Virus record (IMG/VR): IMGVR_UViG_3300040960_000697
Span: 1-22,463 of that record
Reading direction: 5' to 3' (one strand)
DNA from: a virus
Length of the DNA: 22,463 nt
Numbering within the stretch: position 1 is the stretch's first letter; every line of letters begins with the position of its first letter. The translations under genes and the position numbers were made by a program. Shown piece by piece: positions 6,332 to 14,605 of the stretch. The notes beneath the pieces were generated by a model. It was not told where the DNA came from. It ran no database searches and worked only from the letters and a program-made list of their open reading frames with translations.

Positions 6332-8340
6332 TGGCTACACCTTTAAATATATACGAGTTAGATAAGTTTAACCCTTACGACTTCTTTATTCCTCTTACGT
6401 TTTCTATAAACGACTTTAGAGATATATCGACTCGTAATGGAACTTATAGCAAGACGGTTAAGATACCGGGAACTAAAAAGAACGATTCTTTATTAGGACA
6501 TAGTTTTAAGATTAACGCGGAGGGGTTCTTCGATAGGAATAAGAGAGTACCGGCTATAATAGAAAAGGACGGTATTAGATACTTAGAGGGTTCTATGCAG
6601 CTTAAGAGCGTAGATATTAGCGACGGTAAGAACTGGGTTTATAATATTATCCTTTACTCTGACTTATCGGATTGGGGGTCTTTAATCAAGGACAAGAATA
6701 TAAGAGATTTAAACTACGATACTCTTACTTACAACCCTACTAACGTAGAGGCTTCTTGGTCTTATAACGGTAGAGATAACGGTTATACCTTCCCTCTTAT
6801 TAATTACGGTTATTTTAACGGCTTAAATGAAGGGTCTTTAATACAAGTAGAAGAGTTTTTACCTTCCGTATTCGTTTACGACGTATTTAGAAAGATTTTT
6901 AGAAATATAGGTTATACTTTAAAAGAAGGTTTCTTCGCTCGTCAGGAGTTTAGAGACTTAATCTTACCGGCTATTAATACCGAGTTAGCTACTTCTTCGG
7001 ATACCTTAAACGAGAATAGAGTAGAGGTTAGTAGTTTTTACGGTTTGTACTTTCCTAGAAGGTTAGAAAACCAAGACACTAACTTACTATTTACAGATAC
7101 AGACTTCGACGGGGGTTCTAATATGCTGTCTAGTACTTACTACGTAGCACCTTTCTTAGACGGTACTTATACTGGTACGGCTTCGGTTATACTTAAGAAC
7201 TCGCAGATAATATCTAATAATATAGTATTAAGGGTACAAGAAGTTACTCCGGCTCTATCGTTTGTAAGCGAGTTAGCTTCGGAGACTATAAGCCTACCTT
7301 CTAACTCTAATAACGTAGAATTATCGACATCTTTCGATGAGACTGCTATAGCTCAGGGTAATTACGTTAGAGTAGTAGTTCATTCGGATAATCCTAACCC
7401 TAAGATAGACGTAGGTTCTAATAACTTAAATATTACTCCGGTTTATGCGCCTTTATCTAACGGAGAAGAGATAAGTATTAAGGACTTCGTTTACGATATG
7501 AAGCAAGACTCGTTTATTAAGTACTTCGTTCAGTTATTTAACTTAGTACATATTACGGACGATAGAGCTAAGACGGTAGAGTTTTTCCATAGAGACGACT
7601 TTTATAAGTCTATAGAAGAAGCAGAGGATTGGAGTGAGAAGATAGACGTATCTAAGAAGCAAACTATAGAGCAGTTAGATGAAAAGTTAAACAGAGATTT
7701 AGTCTTTGAGTACGAAGAAGACGATAACGACCAGTTATTAAAGAACTTTGAGGATATTTGGAAAACTAATCTTACAGACGATAGTAGACTATTAGATAAC
7801 GAATTTTTAAAAGATGAGAAAAAAGTCGCAAGTGTTCGCTTCTCTGGAAGTGTGGGAAGTGGTACTATTATCCAGACAGCAGGTGGAAGTCTATATCTGC
7901 CTCAACTGATTAATAACTTTAAATCTACCGGAAAAGAAATAGAATTAAATCCTAGATTATTAATCTACGAAGGTTTAAAAGACGGAAACTTTACATTTGA
8001 GTCTGTGTTAAAAACTCAATATCCTTCAGCGTACTTTATTAAAAGGGTTTCTAGTCCTTTCGACGTATCTTTAAGTTTTAAGGATTTAAACGATGTAGAT
8101 AAGTCTATTCAAGAAAACGATAGAGGGTTAGTTAGTAGATATTACGGAGAACAGATAAGGCAATTTAATAACGCTAGACTTTACACAGCGTATATGAGAT
8201 TAACCGGAGTAGATATAGTAAACTTAGATTTTAGAAAGCCTAAGCTAATTAATGGAGTTTATTATTATCTTAATAAGGTAGAAGATTATAAAGCCGGAGT
8301 TTTTGAGTCGGTTAAGTGTGAATTTATACAAATAGTTTAA
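6331..8340 (+). CDS. Minor tail / baseplate hub-like protein (669 aa)
   Basis: The start has the pattern FTFSINDFRDISTRNGTYSKTVKIPGTKKNDSLLG (in segments around residues 22-56), which I associate with Bacteroidota phage tail proteins; later parts hold a beta-rich LEGSMQLKSVDISDG region, a helical middle (IKDFVYDMKQDSFIKYFVQLFNLVH) and a C-terminal VSRYYGEQIRQFNNARLYTAYM segment. The order resembles a baseplate hub or tail-associated protein acting with the preceding gene at the tail tip. A patch near 7815-7905 uses CGC, CTG and GTG codons that are rare elsewhere in this window, which may mark exchange. No lysozyme or peptidase motif is visible. Confidence 0.6.
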   Translation: MATPLNIYELDKFNPYDFFIPLTFSINDFRDISTRNGTYSKTVKIPGTKKNDSLLGHSFKINAEGFFDRNKRVPAIIEKDGIRYLEGSMQLKSVDISDGKNWVYNIILYSDLSDWGSLIKDKNIRDLNYDTLTYNPTNVEASWSYNGRDNGYTFPLINYGYFNGLNEGSLIQVEEFLPSVFVYDVFRKIFRNIGYTLKEGFFARQEFRDLILPAINTELATSSDTLNENRVEVSSFYGLYFPRRLENQDTNLLFTDTDFDGGSNMLSSTYYVAPFLDGTYTGTASVILKNSQIISNNIVLRVQEVTPALSFVSELASETISLPSNSNNVELSTSFDETAIAQGNYVRVVVHSDNPNPKIDVGSNNLNITPVYAPLSNGEEISIKDFVYDMKQDSFIKYFVQLFNLVHITDDRAKTVEFFHRDDFYKSIEEAEDWSEKIDVSKKQTIEQLDEKLNRDLVFEYEEDDNDQLLKNFEDIWKTNLTDDSRLLDNEFLKDEKKVASVRFSGSVGSGTIIQTAGGSLYLPQLINNFKSTGKEIELNPRLLIYEGLKDGNFTFESVLKTQYPSAYFIKRVSSPFDVSLSFKDLNDVDKSIQENDRGLVSRYYGEQIRQFNNARLYTAYMRLTGVDIVNLDFRKPKLINGVYYYLNKVEDYKAGVFESVKCEFIQIV

Positions 8341-11237
8341 TGGCTAAAGAGGAAATATTTTTCGGTATTAATATAGATACCGGTAAAGCGATAAAGGACT
8401 TTGGAACCTTAAAAGCAAGGACTAAAGCTTTAAAAAAGGAATTAGACGGTACTAAGGTAGGTACTAAGAGATTCGAACAGCTTAGAAGCGAGATTACTAA
8501 GAACCAAGCTACTATAAGAAGGTTTAATAGAGAGTTAAGACAAACTAAGTCTTTAGCTACTAGAGTAGGTCAAGGAGTTACTACGGCTTTTAAAAGAGTA
8601 GGAGGTGCTTTAGCCGGTGCTTTTGCTATCGGAGGAGTCTTTCAAGCTTTTAAAGGGGCAGTAGGAGTAATTATAGACTTTGAGCAAGCTATTAGGGATG
8701 TAGGCGCGGTTTCAGGTGCTACAGACGAAGAATTACAAGGTTTAGAGAAATCAGCTAGAGAATTAGCAAAGGTTTCGGTATTTACGGCTGAACAAGTAGC
8801 CGGACTACAGTTAGAACTTGCTAAATTAGGTTTTACTTCGAAGGAGATACAGCAATCATCATCAGGTATTATAAACCTATCTACAGCTTTTAGGATAGAC
8901 TTAGCTCAGGCTGCAACGGTATCTGCTTCTACTCTTAGAGCTTTTGGTTTAGACGCTTCAGAAATGACTAGAGTAACCGATGTAATGGCTGACTCTTTCG
9001 CATCATCTGCTTTAGATATAGAGAAGTTCCAAGAGTCTATGAAGTTAGTAGCTCCTTCTGCTAAATCTACCGGAAGGACTTTAGAGGAGACTACAGCTTT
9101 ATTAAGTGTTTTAGCTAATAACGGTATATCTGGAAGTATAGCAGGAACGCAGTTAAGAAGAGTCTTTATAGAGCTTAACAAAGAAGGTTTAACCTTAGAA
9201 GAGGCTATGGGTGAAGTAGCTAATTCTACTGATAAATTAGGTAAGGCTACCGAGTTAGTAGGAGTTAGAGGTGCTACAGCTTTACAGATATTCGCGGACC
9301 AATCGGATAGCTTAGAAAAGCTTAGAGAGGATTATAGCGATACTGCTAATACAGCTCAAGAGTTAGCGGATAAATCGGGAGATACTTTACAAGGTGCTTT
9401 AAAGCGTTTAAGGTCGGCTTACGAAGAGTTAATACTTAAGTTTAGCGGTTCTAAAGGTACTTTAAGAGATATTATAGAAAGTATATCAGACTTTATTAAC
9501 TCTATCGACGAGGACGATGTAAAAACCTTTACTAACGCGGTTAAGAATCTATTTAAGGTTATAGCTATAGGGGTTAAGACTTGGGTAGCTTATAAGGCTA
9601 CTATAATCGCTACTAACTTAGCTACTAAGCTTTATACGGCTTCTACTGTTACAGCTAGGATTGCTTCTATCGCTTTCTCTGGAGGGTTAAAGAACGTAAC
9701 TAGAGCTATGAAACTCTTAAACCTTACTATTAAATCTAATCCTATCGGGTTATTAGTAGGAGGTATTACTACTTTAATATCTGTTATGTCCTTATGGGGT
9801 GATGAAGAGGAAGAGGTAGAGAAAAGAGTTAAAAGAACTAATAAAGCTTTAATAGAGCGTAAAACGATAGTAGACGAGTTAACTAACGTAACTCCGGAAT
9901 TAAAGAAAGCTTTTGAGGAATTGGAAGACGGGTTAGATTGGTTAGACCCTACGGAGGCTCAAATCGAAAGATTTAGAGAATTAAATAAGGCTGCAATGGA
10001 TGCTTTTTTAGGTTCTGCTGAAGCTTATAGGGAAGGTTTAGGTAGTTTAGATTTATTCTCTTTACAGACCGACGCTAAAGACTTAATCGATAAGATTAAA
10101 GACTTAGAAGAGCAAGTATCTGTATTCGATGCCGGAGAAGAAAAAGATAACGCTATAGGTTTCTTAAAGGTCTTAAAAGGATTATTAAGAGACGTTAATA
10201 ATGAAATATCTAGTAGAACCGGAGAAGAGGACGATTCATTAGGGTTAATAGGAGATTTAGAGGAAAAATTAAAGAACTTAGGAAAGAATTTAAAGAAGGC
10301 TAAAACGGTAGACGAGATTATGGCTATCGGAGAAGAGATTAAAAACGTAAATAAACAGTTAGCTTTTTATAAAGAACTTTCTAAAGGTATTAGCGACGCG
10401 GAAGGATTTAACGAAGATGAAGACCCATTCTTTAATACATTCGTAGACGATACTAAGGATATAAACGAAGACCCAGATATAGAATTTGCAAGATTAAAAA
10501 GAGCTGAACTTTTAAAACAAGCCGGAGAGACTACGGACGGATTAATAAGAGAAGAAGAGAGGTTAACGGAGGCTAAAATGAGAGAAGCTCAGGTTAGAAA
10601 CGAAATTACTGGATTCTTAATTAATCAGACTCAGGACTTAATAGGAAGTACTATAGCTTTCTTACAGAGAGACGAAGATGCAAGAAAGGCTAACGCTGAA
10701 AAGATTAAAGCTTGGGCGAAGGCTAAGGTATTAGTAGATTTAGCTTCTCAGATTCAGAATATCTGGACTACTAACTCTTCTATTACTCAACCGGGTAACG
10801 CATTTACCTTCGGAGCTACCGGTACTACGGCTAGTATTATTCAGACGGGTATAGCTACGGCTAACGCTTTAGCACAAGTTGCAACTATTCAGAGTCAGAA
10901 ATTCGCTAAAGGGGGTATTTTAAGTGGACCAAGCCACGCTCAAGGAGGTATTAAAACACCTTTCGGAGAATTAGAAGGCGGAGAAGCGGTTATTAACAAG
11001 AAATCTACTAAGAAATATGGAGGTATTCTATCTGCTATTAATGAAGCCGGAGGAGGTAAAAAGTTCGCTAGAGGTGGTATACTACCTAATCCTTCGACTA
11101 TATCGACTCCTAACTCTTTAAATAGTGATATATTAAAAGCTATTAATAGTATAGATATTAAGCCTACGGTATCCGTAGTAGAGATTAACGAGGCTCAGAC
11201 TAGAATATCAGAAATTGAAAACAACTCAACTTTATAA
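8340..11237 (+). CDS. Tail tape measure protein (965 aa)
   Basis: Longest gene here. An N-terminal coiled coil (residues about 20-72) leads to a Gly/Ala hydrophobic stretch (LAGAFAIGGVFQAF, about 91-104) and a domain typical of TP901-type tape measure proteins: FEQAIRDVGAVSGATDEEL, then SARELAKVSVFTAEQVAGL and an ISGSIAGTQLRRVF segment. A second hydrophobic stretch occurs near LLVGGITTLISVMSLW. The C-terminus is Gly-rich with FAKGGILSGPSHAQGGI and FARGGILPNPS repeats, common in this family. Tape measures set tail length at about 0.15 nm per residue, which would predict a tail near 145 nm. The start ATG overlaps the previous stop. Confidence 0.92.
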   Translation: MAKEEIFFGINIDTGKAIKDFGTLKARTKALKKELDGTKVGTKRFEQLRSEITKNQATIRRFNRELRQTKSLATRVGQGVTTAFKRVGGALAGAFAIGGVFQAFKGAVGVIIDFEQAIRDVGAVSGATDEELQGLEKSARELAKVSVFTAEQVAGLQLELAKLGFTSKEIQQSSSGIINLSTAFRIDLAQAATVSASTLRAFGLDASEMTRVTDVMADSFASSALDIEKFQESMKLVAPSAKSTGRTLEETTALLSVLANNGISGSIAGTQLRRVFIELNKEGLTLEEAMGEVANSTDKLGKATELVGVRGATALQIFADQSDSLEKLREDYSDTANTAQELADKSGDTLQGALKRLRSAYEELILKFSGSKGTLRDIIESISDFINSIDEDDVKTFTNAVKNLFKVIAIGVKTWVAYKATIIATNLATKLYTASTVTARIASIAFSGGLKNVTRAMKLLNLTIKSNPIGLLVGGITTLISVMSLWGDEEEEVEKRVKRTNKALIERKTIVDELTNVTPELKKAFEELEDGLDWLDPTEAQIERFRELNKAAMDAFLGSAEAYREGLGSLDLFSLQTDAKDLIDKIKDLEEQVSVFDAGEEKDNAIGFLKVLKGLLRDVNNEISSRTGEEDDSLGLIGDLEEKLKNLGKNLKKAKTVDEIMAIGEEIKNVNKQLAFYKELSKGISDAEGFNEDEDPFFNTFVDDTKDINEDPDIEFARLKRAELLKQAGETTDGLIREEERLTEAKMREAQVRNEITGFLINQTQDLIGSTIAFLQRDEDARKANAEKIKAWAKAKVLVDLASQIQNIWTTNSSITQPGNAFTFGATGTTASIIQTGIATANALAQVATIQSQKFAKGGILSGPSHAQGGIKTPFGELEGGEAVINKKSTKKYGGILSAINEAGGGKKFARGGILPNPSTISTPNSLNSDILKAINSIDIKPTVSVVEINEAQTRISEIENNSTL

Positions 11238-11239
11238 AA

Positions 11240-11482
11240 ATGACTAACAAAGAAAAACTAGCGACACTATTAAACGTAGACTTTAAAACCGTAGAAACTC
11301 TTTTTAAAGAAGGGTTATTAGACCCTAGAGGATTAAATAAATACTTACTATGCGCTGACTATAGAAAGCTTAAAGAAGATAACCCAGATGCTAAGAATCA
11401 GGACTTATATACTGATTTAAGTATTAAATACGGGGTATCGGAGTCGGCAGTTTATAAATGGGTAAATAATTATAAGAGTTAA
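11240..11482 (+). CDS. Small helix-turn-helix protein (80 aa)
   Basis: The C-terminal half reads as a helix-turn-helix: DLYTDLSIKYGVSESAVYKW, with the turn at YGVSES and a recognition helix SAVYKWVNNYK. The N-terminal half (LATLLNVDFKTVETLFKEG) is also helical. It starts three bases after the tape measure stop, in AAAAATGAC. A DNA-binding role is inferred from the fold; being placed between tail and head genes, directly before a gap with dyad symmetry, it could be a late-gene regulator. A packaging role or a structural helical protein cannot be excluded. Confidence 0.65.
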   Translation: MTNKEKLATLLNVDFKTVETLFKEGLLDPRGLNKYLLCADYRKLKEDNPDAKNQDLYTDLSIKYGVSESAVYKWVNNYKS

Positions 11483-11533
11483 TTTACGGTACGTAAAAAA
11501 TTAAATTAAATAAAGTTTATAATATTATAGTAT
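11483..11533 (+). promoter_or_regulatory. AT-rich leader with dyad, before protease gene
   Basis: A 51-bp gap with the inverted repeat TTTACG-GTA-CGTAAA (11483-11497), then AAATTAAATTAAA (11498-11510), the core that also ends the 26-bp blocks at 1971-1996 and 14248-14273, and TATAAT at 11518-11523 just ahead of the ATG at 11534. It may be a promoter or operator for the head genes; the classic Bacteroidota TAnnTTTG box is not present. Confidence 0.35.
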
Positions 11534-12625
11534 ATGTGGTATAAAGCACAAAAGATTAATAATCAAGTAGAGGTAGATTTATTCGACGAGATTGGAGGAT
11601 GGGGAATCTACGCTAAAGAACTTAAGGACGAACTATCTAATATGATAGGTAATCCTACTGAAGAGGTTTTAGTTAATATTAACTCTCCGGGTGGTTCTGT
11701 TTTCGAAGGAATTGAGATTTACAATTATTTAAAAGGTTTACCTAATAAAGTAACTGTTAAGATTAATTCTTTAGCCGCAAGTATCGCTACTGTTATCGCT
11801 TTAGGTGCTGATGAATTAGAGATTAGCGAGAGTGCTTTCTTTATGATTCATAACCCTTGGACAATGGCAGGAGGAGAAGCAGAGGATTTAAGAAAACAAG
11901 CGGACGTTTTAGATAAGATTAAAGAGACTATCTTAAGTATCTACGAAAAGAACTCTAATCTATCAAGAGAGCGTTTAACTGCTTTAATGAATGAAGAGAC
12001 TTGGTTAACTGGTGCAGAGGCGTTAGAGTACGGTTTTGCTACTAGATTAACGGAAGGTCTAGCGGTAGCTGCAAAAGCTACTACTGGTTTAGTTAAGAAT
12101 TTTAAAAATGTACCTAATAATTTAGAAATGGCAGAAGAATTAAAAGTAGAGGAAACTACTGAAGAGGTAACTGTTGAAGCTAATTTAGAAGAGGCTACGG
12201 AAGAAACTTTAGAGGAGACTCAAGAGGTAACTAACGAAGCTACTGAAGAAGAAGTTGAGGAAGTTATCGAAGAAAAAGAAGAAGGAATCTTAGCTAAGGT
12301 TAAGGCTTTCTTATCTAACAAGTTAGAAAACGCTTCTAACGAACTTAATGAGCGTTACGCTGAAGTATCTAATGAGGTTAAGGCTTTAAAAGAAGTTAAA
12401 GCAGATTTAGAGTCTGAGAACAAAGACTTAAAAGAAACTTTAGAAGAGACTTTCGAAATGCTTAAGAAATCTCAAGAGCTTAACGAATCTTTTAAGAACG
12501 AAGTAAAAGACTTAAACGAAAAGTTAAAAGAAGAGGTAGGAGAAGATTTAACTCCGGTAGTAGAGCCAACTATCGAGAATAAAAAAGAAACGGCTAAAGA
12601 CGTATTTAGAAACTTAAAAAAATAA
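11534..12625 (+). CDS. ClpP-type prohead protease with scaffold-like C-terminal tail (363 aa)
   Basis: Residues 1-175 follow the ClpP/S14 fold used by phage head-maturation proteases: VNINSPGGSVFEGIEIYNYL, then the nucleophile S83 in SLAASIATVIALGAD, H106 in FFMIHNPW, and the segment EETWLTGAEALEYGFA. The third catalytic position, 49 residues after the His as in E. coli ClpP (H122 to D171), falls on E155, a Glu rather than Asp. Residues from about 200 on are extremely Glu-rich and then form a long coiled coil (LNERYAEVSNEVKALKEV and onward), resembling a scaffold. Such fused protease-scaffold proteins assemble and then clear the prohead core. It precedes the capsid gene by 6 bp. Confidence 0.88.
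   Translation: MWYKAQKINNQVEVDLFDEIGGWGIYAKELKDELSNMIGNPTEEVLVNINSPGGSVFEGIEIYNYLKGLPNKVTVKINSLAASIATVIALGADELEISESAFFMIHNPWTMAGGEAEDLRKQADVLDKIKETILSIYEKNSNLSRERLTALMNEETWLTGAEALEYGFATRLTEGLAVAAKATTGLVKNFKNVPNNLEMAEELKVEETTEEVTVEANLEEATEETLEETQEVTNEATEEEVEEVIEEKEEGILAKVKAFLSNKLENASNELNERYAEVSNEVKALKEVKADLESENKDLKETLEETFEMLKKSQELNESFKNEVKDLNEKLKEEVGEDLTPVVEPTIENKKETAKDVFRNLKK
12128..12625 (+). CDS. Possible internal-start scaffold protein (165 aa)
   Basis: An in-frame ATG at codon 199 of the protease gene would give a 165-residue protein made only of the acidic and coiled-coil part, beginning MAEELKVEETTEEV. In lambda, Nu3 scaffold is made in this way from within gene C. The AAATGG context resembles other starts here, but no ribosome site proves use. 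The boundary between protease and scaffold coincides with this codon, which is the main support. Confidence 0.35.
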   Translation: MAEELKVEETTEEVTVEANLEEATEETLEETQEVTNEATEEEVEEVIEEKEEGILAKVKAFLSNKLENASNELNERYAEVSNEVKALKEVKADLESENKDLKETLEETFEMLKKSQELNESFKNEVKDLNEKLKEEVGEDLTPVVEPTIENKKETAKDVFRNLKK

Positions 12626-12631
12626 TAAAAA

Positions 12632-13582
12632 ATGGCATTTGATTTAACAGCGTTATCAGATTATACTACTGAACACGCATCTACATTTTTTGCTAAGTCT
12701 GTAATGAAGTCAAGACTGGCAGGATTAGCTACTGTGTATACTGGATTCAAACCGGGTGCGCACAAATTACCAGACGTAGAACACGACTACGACTTATTAC
12801 AAAACGGAGAAGCTTGTGGATTCAACGCTTCAGGTGATTTAAACATCGAGCAGAGAGACATTACTGTAGAGTCTTTAAAGATTAACACTTCTTACTGTGT
12901 AAGAGACTTAGAAAAGAAGTTTACTCGTCAAATTATGCCTTCTGGGCAGGATTACGAAGGGTTAGCACCTTTAGAGGCTGAGTTAATGGCTTCTTTAGAT
13001 AGAGCTATCGGTAAGATGATGGAGCAAGTTTTAGTTAAGGGTAATAAAGCTACTGCGCCTAATGCTTTAGGTTCTTTAGACCACTTAAACGGACTTAACA
13101 AAGTAATCGCAGACGAGATTGCAAGTGGAGGTATTCCAGCTGCTCAAGCTTTGACTGCAGGTGCTTTAACTGAGTCTAACATCGTTGAGAAAGTAGAAGA
13201 CTTATACGACGCTTTACCAGTAGACGCTTACTCTACTATCCAAGACGAAAGATGGTACGTGTTAATGGGAGACGATAAAGTTAAAATGTACGAGAGAGGA
13301 TACAGAGACAGTAAAGGTACTGTAGTTTATAACCAAGGATTCGAGAAGAGATTCGTAGACGGTACTAACATCGCTATCGAAGGTATCCCGGGATTAAACG
13401 GAACAGATTACTTAGTACTTATCAAAGAGTCTGATTTAGTATTAGCTGTAGACGTTGAAGGAGAAGAAATGGAATTAAAAGTAGGAATGGACCAATATAT
13501 GGAGAATATCTGGGTTAAAGGTAGATTCGCTGCAGGGTTCCAAATTCATTTCCCTTCTCAAGTTGTAGTATCTAACTACTAG
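12632..13582 (+). CDS. Major capsid protein (316 aa)
   Basis: Located directly after the protease/scaffold gene, of typical length for an HK97-fold shell protein. The sequence has a long N-terminal segment, then a central helix (LAPLEAELMASLDRAIGKMMEQVLVKG in segments around residues 111-137, resembling the spine helix), a Gly/Ala-rich loop, WYVLMGDDKVKMYERG and a C-terminal strand region ending FQIHFPSQVVVSNY. Codon use differs from neighbours: more AAC, ATC and GAC, as expected for a very highly expressed gene. The leader is TAATAAAAAATGG, an A-rich start typical of strongly translated genes in Flavobacteriia. A terminator follows at 13603-13624. Confidence 0.85.
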   Translation: MAFDLTALSDYTTEHASTFFAKSVMKSRLAGLATVYTGFKPGAHKLPDVEHDYDLLQNGEACGFNASGDLNIEQRDITVESLKINTSYCVRDLEKKFTRQIMPSGQDYEGLAPLEAELMASLDRAIGKMMEQVLVKGNKATAPNALGSLDHLNGLNKVIADEIASGGIPAAQALTAGALTESNIVEKVEDLYDALPVDAYSTIQDERWYVLMGDDKVKMYERGYRDSKGTVVYNQGFEKRFVDGTNIAIEGIPGLNGTDYLVLIKESDLVLAVDVEGEEMELKVGMDQYMENIWVKGRFAAGFQIHFPSQVVVSNY

Positions 13583-13602
13583 TAGGAATAAGATTTATTA
13601 AC

Positions 13603-13624
13603 GGGGGTCTTCGGACTCCCTTTT
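13603..13624 (+). terminator. UUCG-loop terminator between capsid and tail tube genes
   Basis: Stem GGGGGTC (13603-13609) and GACTCCC (13614-13620), seven pairs including one G-U, closed by a C-TTCG-G tetraloop, which is exceptionally stable, then TTTT. Only four T follow, so read-through into the tail tube gene is likely; it may set the ratio of capsid to tube transcripts and stabilise the capsid mRNA 3' end. Confidence 0.85.
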
Positions 13625-13638
13625 AAAAAGATATTAAA

Positions 13639-14190
13639 ATGGCAGAATGTTTAATTACAGCGGGTTGGGTAGGACCATCTTGCGACGAGACTTTTAACGT
13701 ACCGGGAATCGAGAAAGATAAGATTTACGTAGGGAATAAGTCAGAAATTACTGCTTTTACTGAAACTGTTACCGGAGAAATCGACGCTATCACTTTCGAA
13801 ACGTATAAAGGGTTATATGCTTTAACGGTTCATAAAGATACTGCGTCTTGGACGGAGGAGTTACAAGTAGGAGCTAACTCAGGATATTACTATAACGAGA
13901 CTTTAACTTTTAGAACTATCGACTCTTCTACAGCGGTTAGAAACGCTATCGAGGATATGGTAGGTACTTCTTTAGTATTTATTGTTAAAGATAAGAATGG
14001 TAAATGGACTGTTATCGGAGAAACTGACGGAGTAGAATTATCAGAGCAAACTAAAGGTTCTGGTGCAGCACCGGGAGACGATACGGGAGATGTTTTAACT
14101 TTCTCAGGGGTAAACAGAGGTAAAGCTAAGAAGTTCTTTGCTACTGACGCAACTACAACTGACTCTACGTTAGCGGGTTACTTACTTTAA
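13639..14190 (+). CDS. Probable major tail tube protein (183 aa)
   Basis: Pattern typical of tail tube proteins in Bacteroidota phages as I recall them: an opening ending in a Cys-containing LITAGWVGPSCDETFNVPGI, strands IYVGNKSEITAF and IDAITFETYKGLYALTVH, the segment YYYNETLTFRTIDSSTAVRN, a strand-turn VFIVKDKNGKWTVIGETDG, and a SGAAPGDDTGDVLTFSGVNR end. These pack as a beta-barrel ring in known tubes. It is framed by a terminator on each side, as expected for a separately tuned, abundant protein. A-rich start context (TTAAAATGG). The tape measure lies upstream rather than downstream, which is unusual. Confidence 0.72.
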   Translation: MAECLITAGWVGPSCDETFNVPGIEKDKIYVGNKSEITAFTETVTGEIDAITFETYKGLYALTVHKDTASWTEELQVGANSGYYYNETLTFRTIDSSTAVRNAIEDMVGTSLVFIVKDKNGKWTVIGETDGVELSEQTKGSGAAPGDDTGDVLTFSGVNRGKAKKFFATDATTTDSTLAGYLL

Positions 14191-14191
14191 T

Positions 14192-14290
14192 AGTTAGTTA
14201 AGCTTAGTTAATGGTTCGGAACGGTTCGAAAGCCTTTCAAAGTCTATCGTAATCGTTTCTAAATTAAATTAAATATAAGCTTAATAGAAG
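14192..14290. repeat. Two-copy intergenic element, copy 2
   Basis: Matches 1904-2020 in order: AGTTAGT (14192-14198), three phased 10-mers GGTTCGGAAC, GGTTCGAAAG and CCTTTCAAAG (14213-14242; the second is close to the reverse complement of the copy 1 unit), the 26-bp block at 14248-14273 ending TTTCTAAATTAAATTAAA, and AGCTTAATAGAAG (14278-14290). It lies between the tail tube stop and the terminator at 14309. Confidence 0.6.
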
Positions 14291-14308
14291 TAGAATATAA
14301 TTTAAAAG

Positions 14309-14336
14309 AAGAGGAGGTTAATAGCCTCCTTTTTTT
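14309..14336 (+). terminator. Intrinsic terminator after tail tube gene
   Basis: Stem AGGAGG (14312-14317) with CCTCCT (14325-14330), extendable by flanking A-T pairs and one G-U, then a run of T to 14336. It ends 23 bp before the next start codon, so it separates the tube transcript from the glycan-type genes unless it is antiterminated. Confidence 0.85.
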
Positions 14337-14359
14337 ATCTTTATTAAAACGATTTAAAA

Positions 14360-14605
14360 ATGGAAGAGAAAAAGACTAAAAGAAGTTATAAGAGACGTTC
14401 TAAGGAACTTTCTAACGAAAACGAGGTAAACTTACCTAAAGAAGAAGAAAAAGCCTTAAAACCTAAGAAATGGGTGTTTAAGAACGTAAATAGAAAGATT
14501 CTTTTAGGTAGTGCTGTAATTAGTAACTACGATTTAGAGAATAATCAGAAATTAGCAGAGATTTTAATCGAAAAAGGATTAGGTGACCTTTTATGCTTAG
14601 AGTAA
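14360..14605 (+). CDS. Small basic hypothetical protein (81 aa)
   Basis: The N-terminal half is highly charged (KKTKRSYKRRSKEL and an acidic-basic mix) and probably disordered; the C-terminal half is more compact: WVFKNVNRKILLGSAVISNY, then a helix NQKLAEILIEKGLGDLL. Small proteins with an NRKILLxS-type core and such a helix occur near tail genes of related phages, in my recollection, without known function. The A-rich leader (TTTAAAAATGG) suggests good translation, and it is the first gene after the terminator at 14309. It overlaps the next gene by 13 bases. Confidence 0.65.
   Translation: MEEKKTKRSYKRRSKELSNENEVNLPKEEEKALKPKKWVFKNVNRKILLGSAVISNYDLENNQKLAEILIEKGLGDLLCLE

Noticed and set aside
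8906-9181. Minus-strand frames inside the tape measure, and similar ones at 16033-16314, 19115-19312, 19535-19786, 20075-20308 and 21901-22200
   Set aside because: Each lies opposite a well-supported plus-strand gene and shows no family-like motif.
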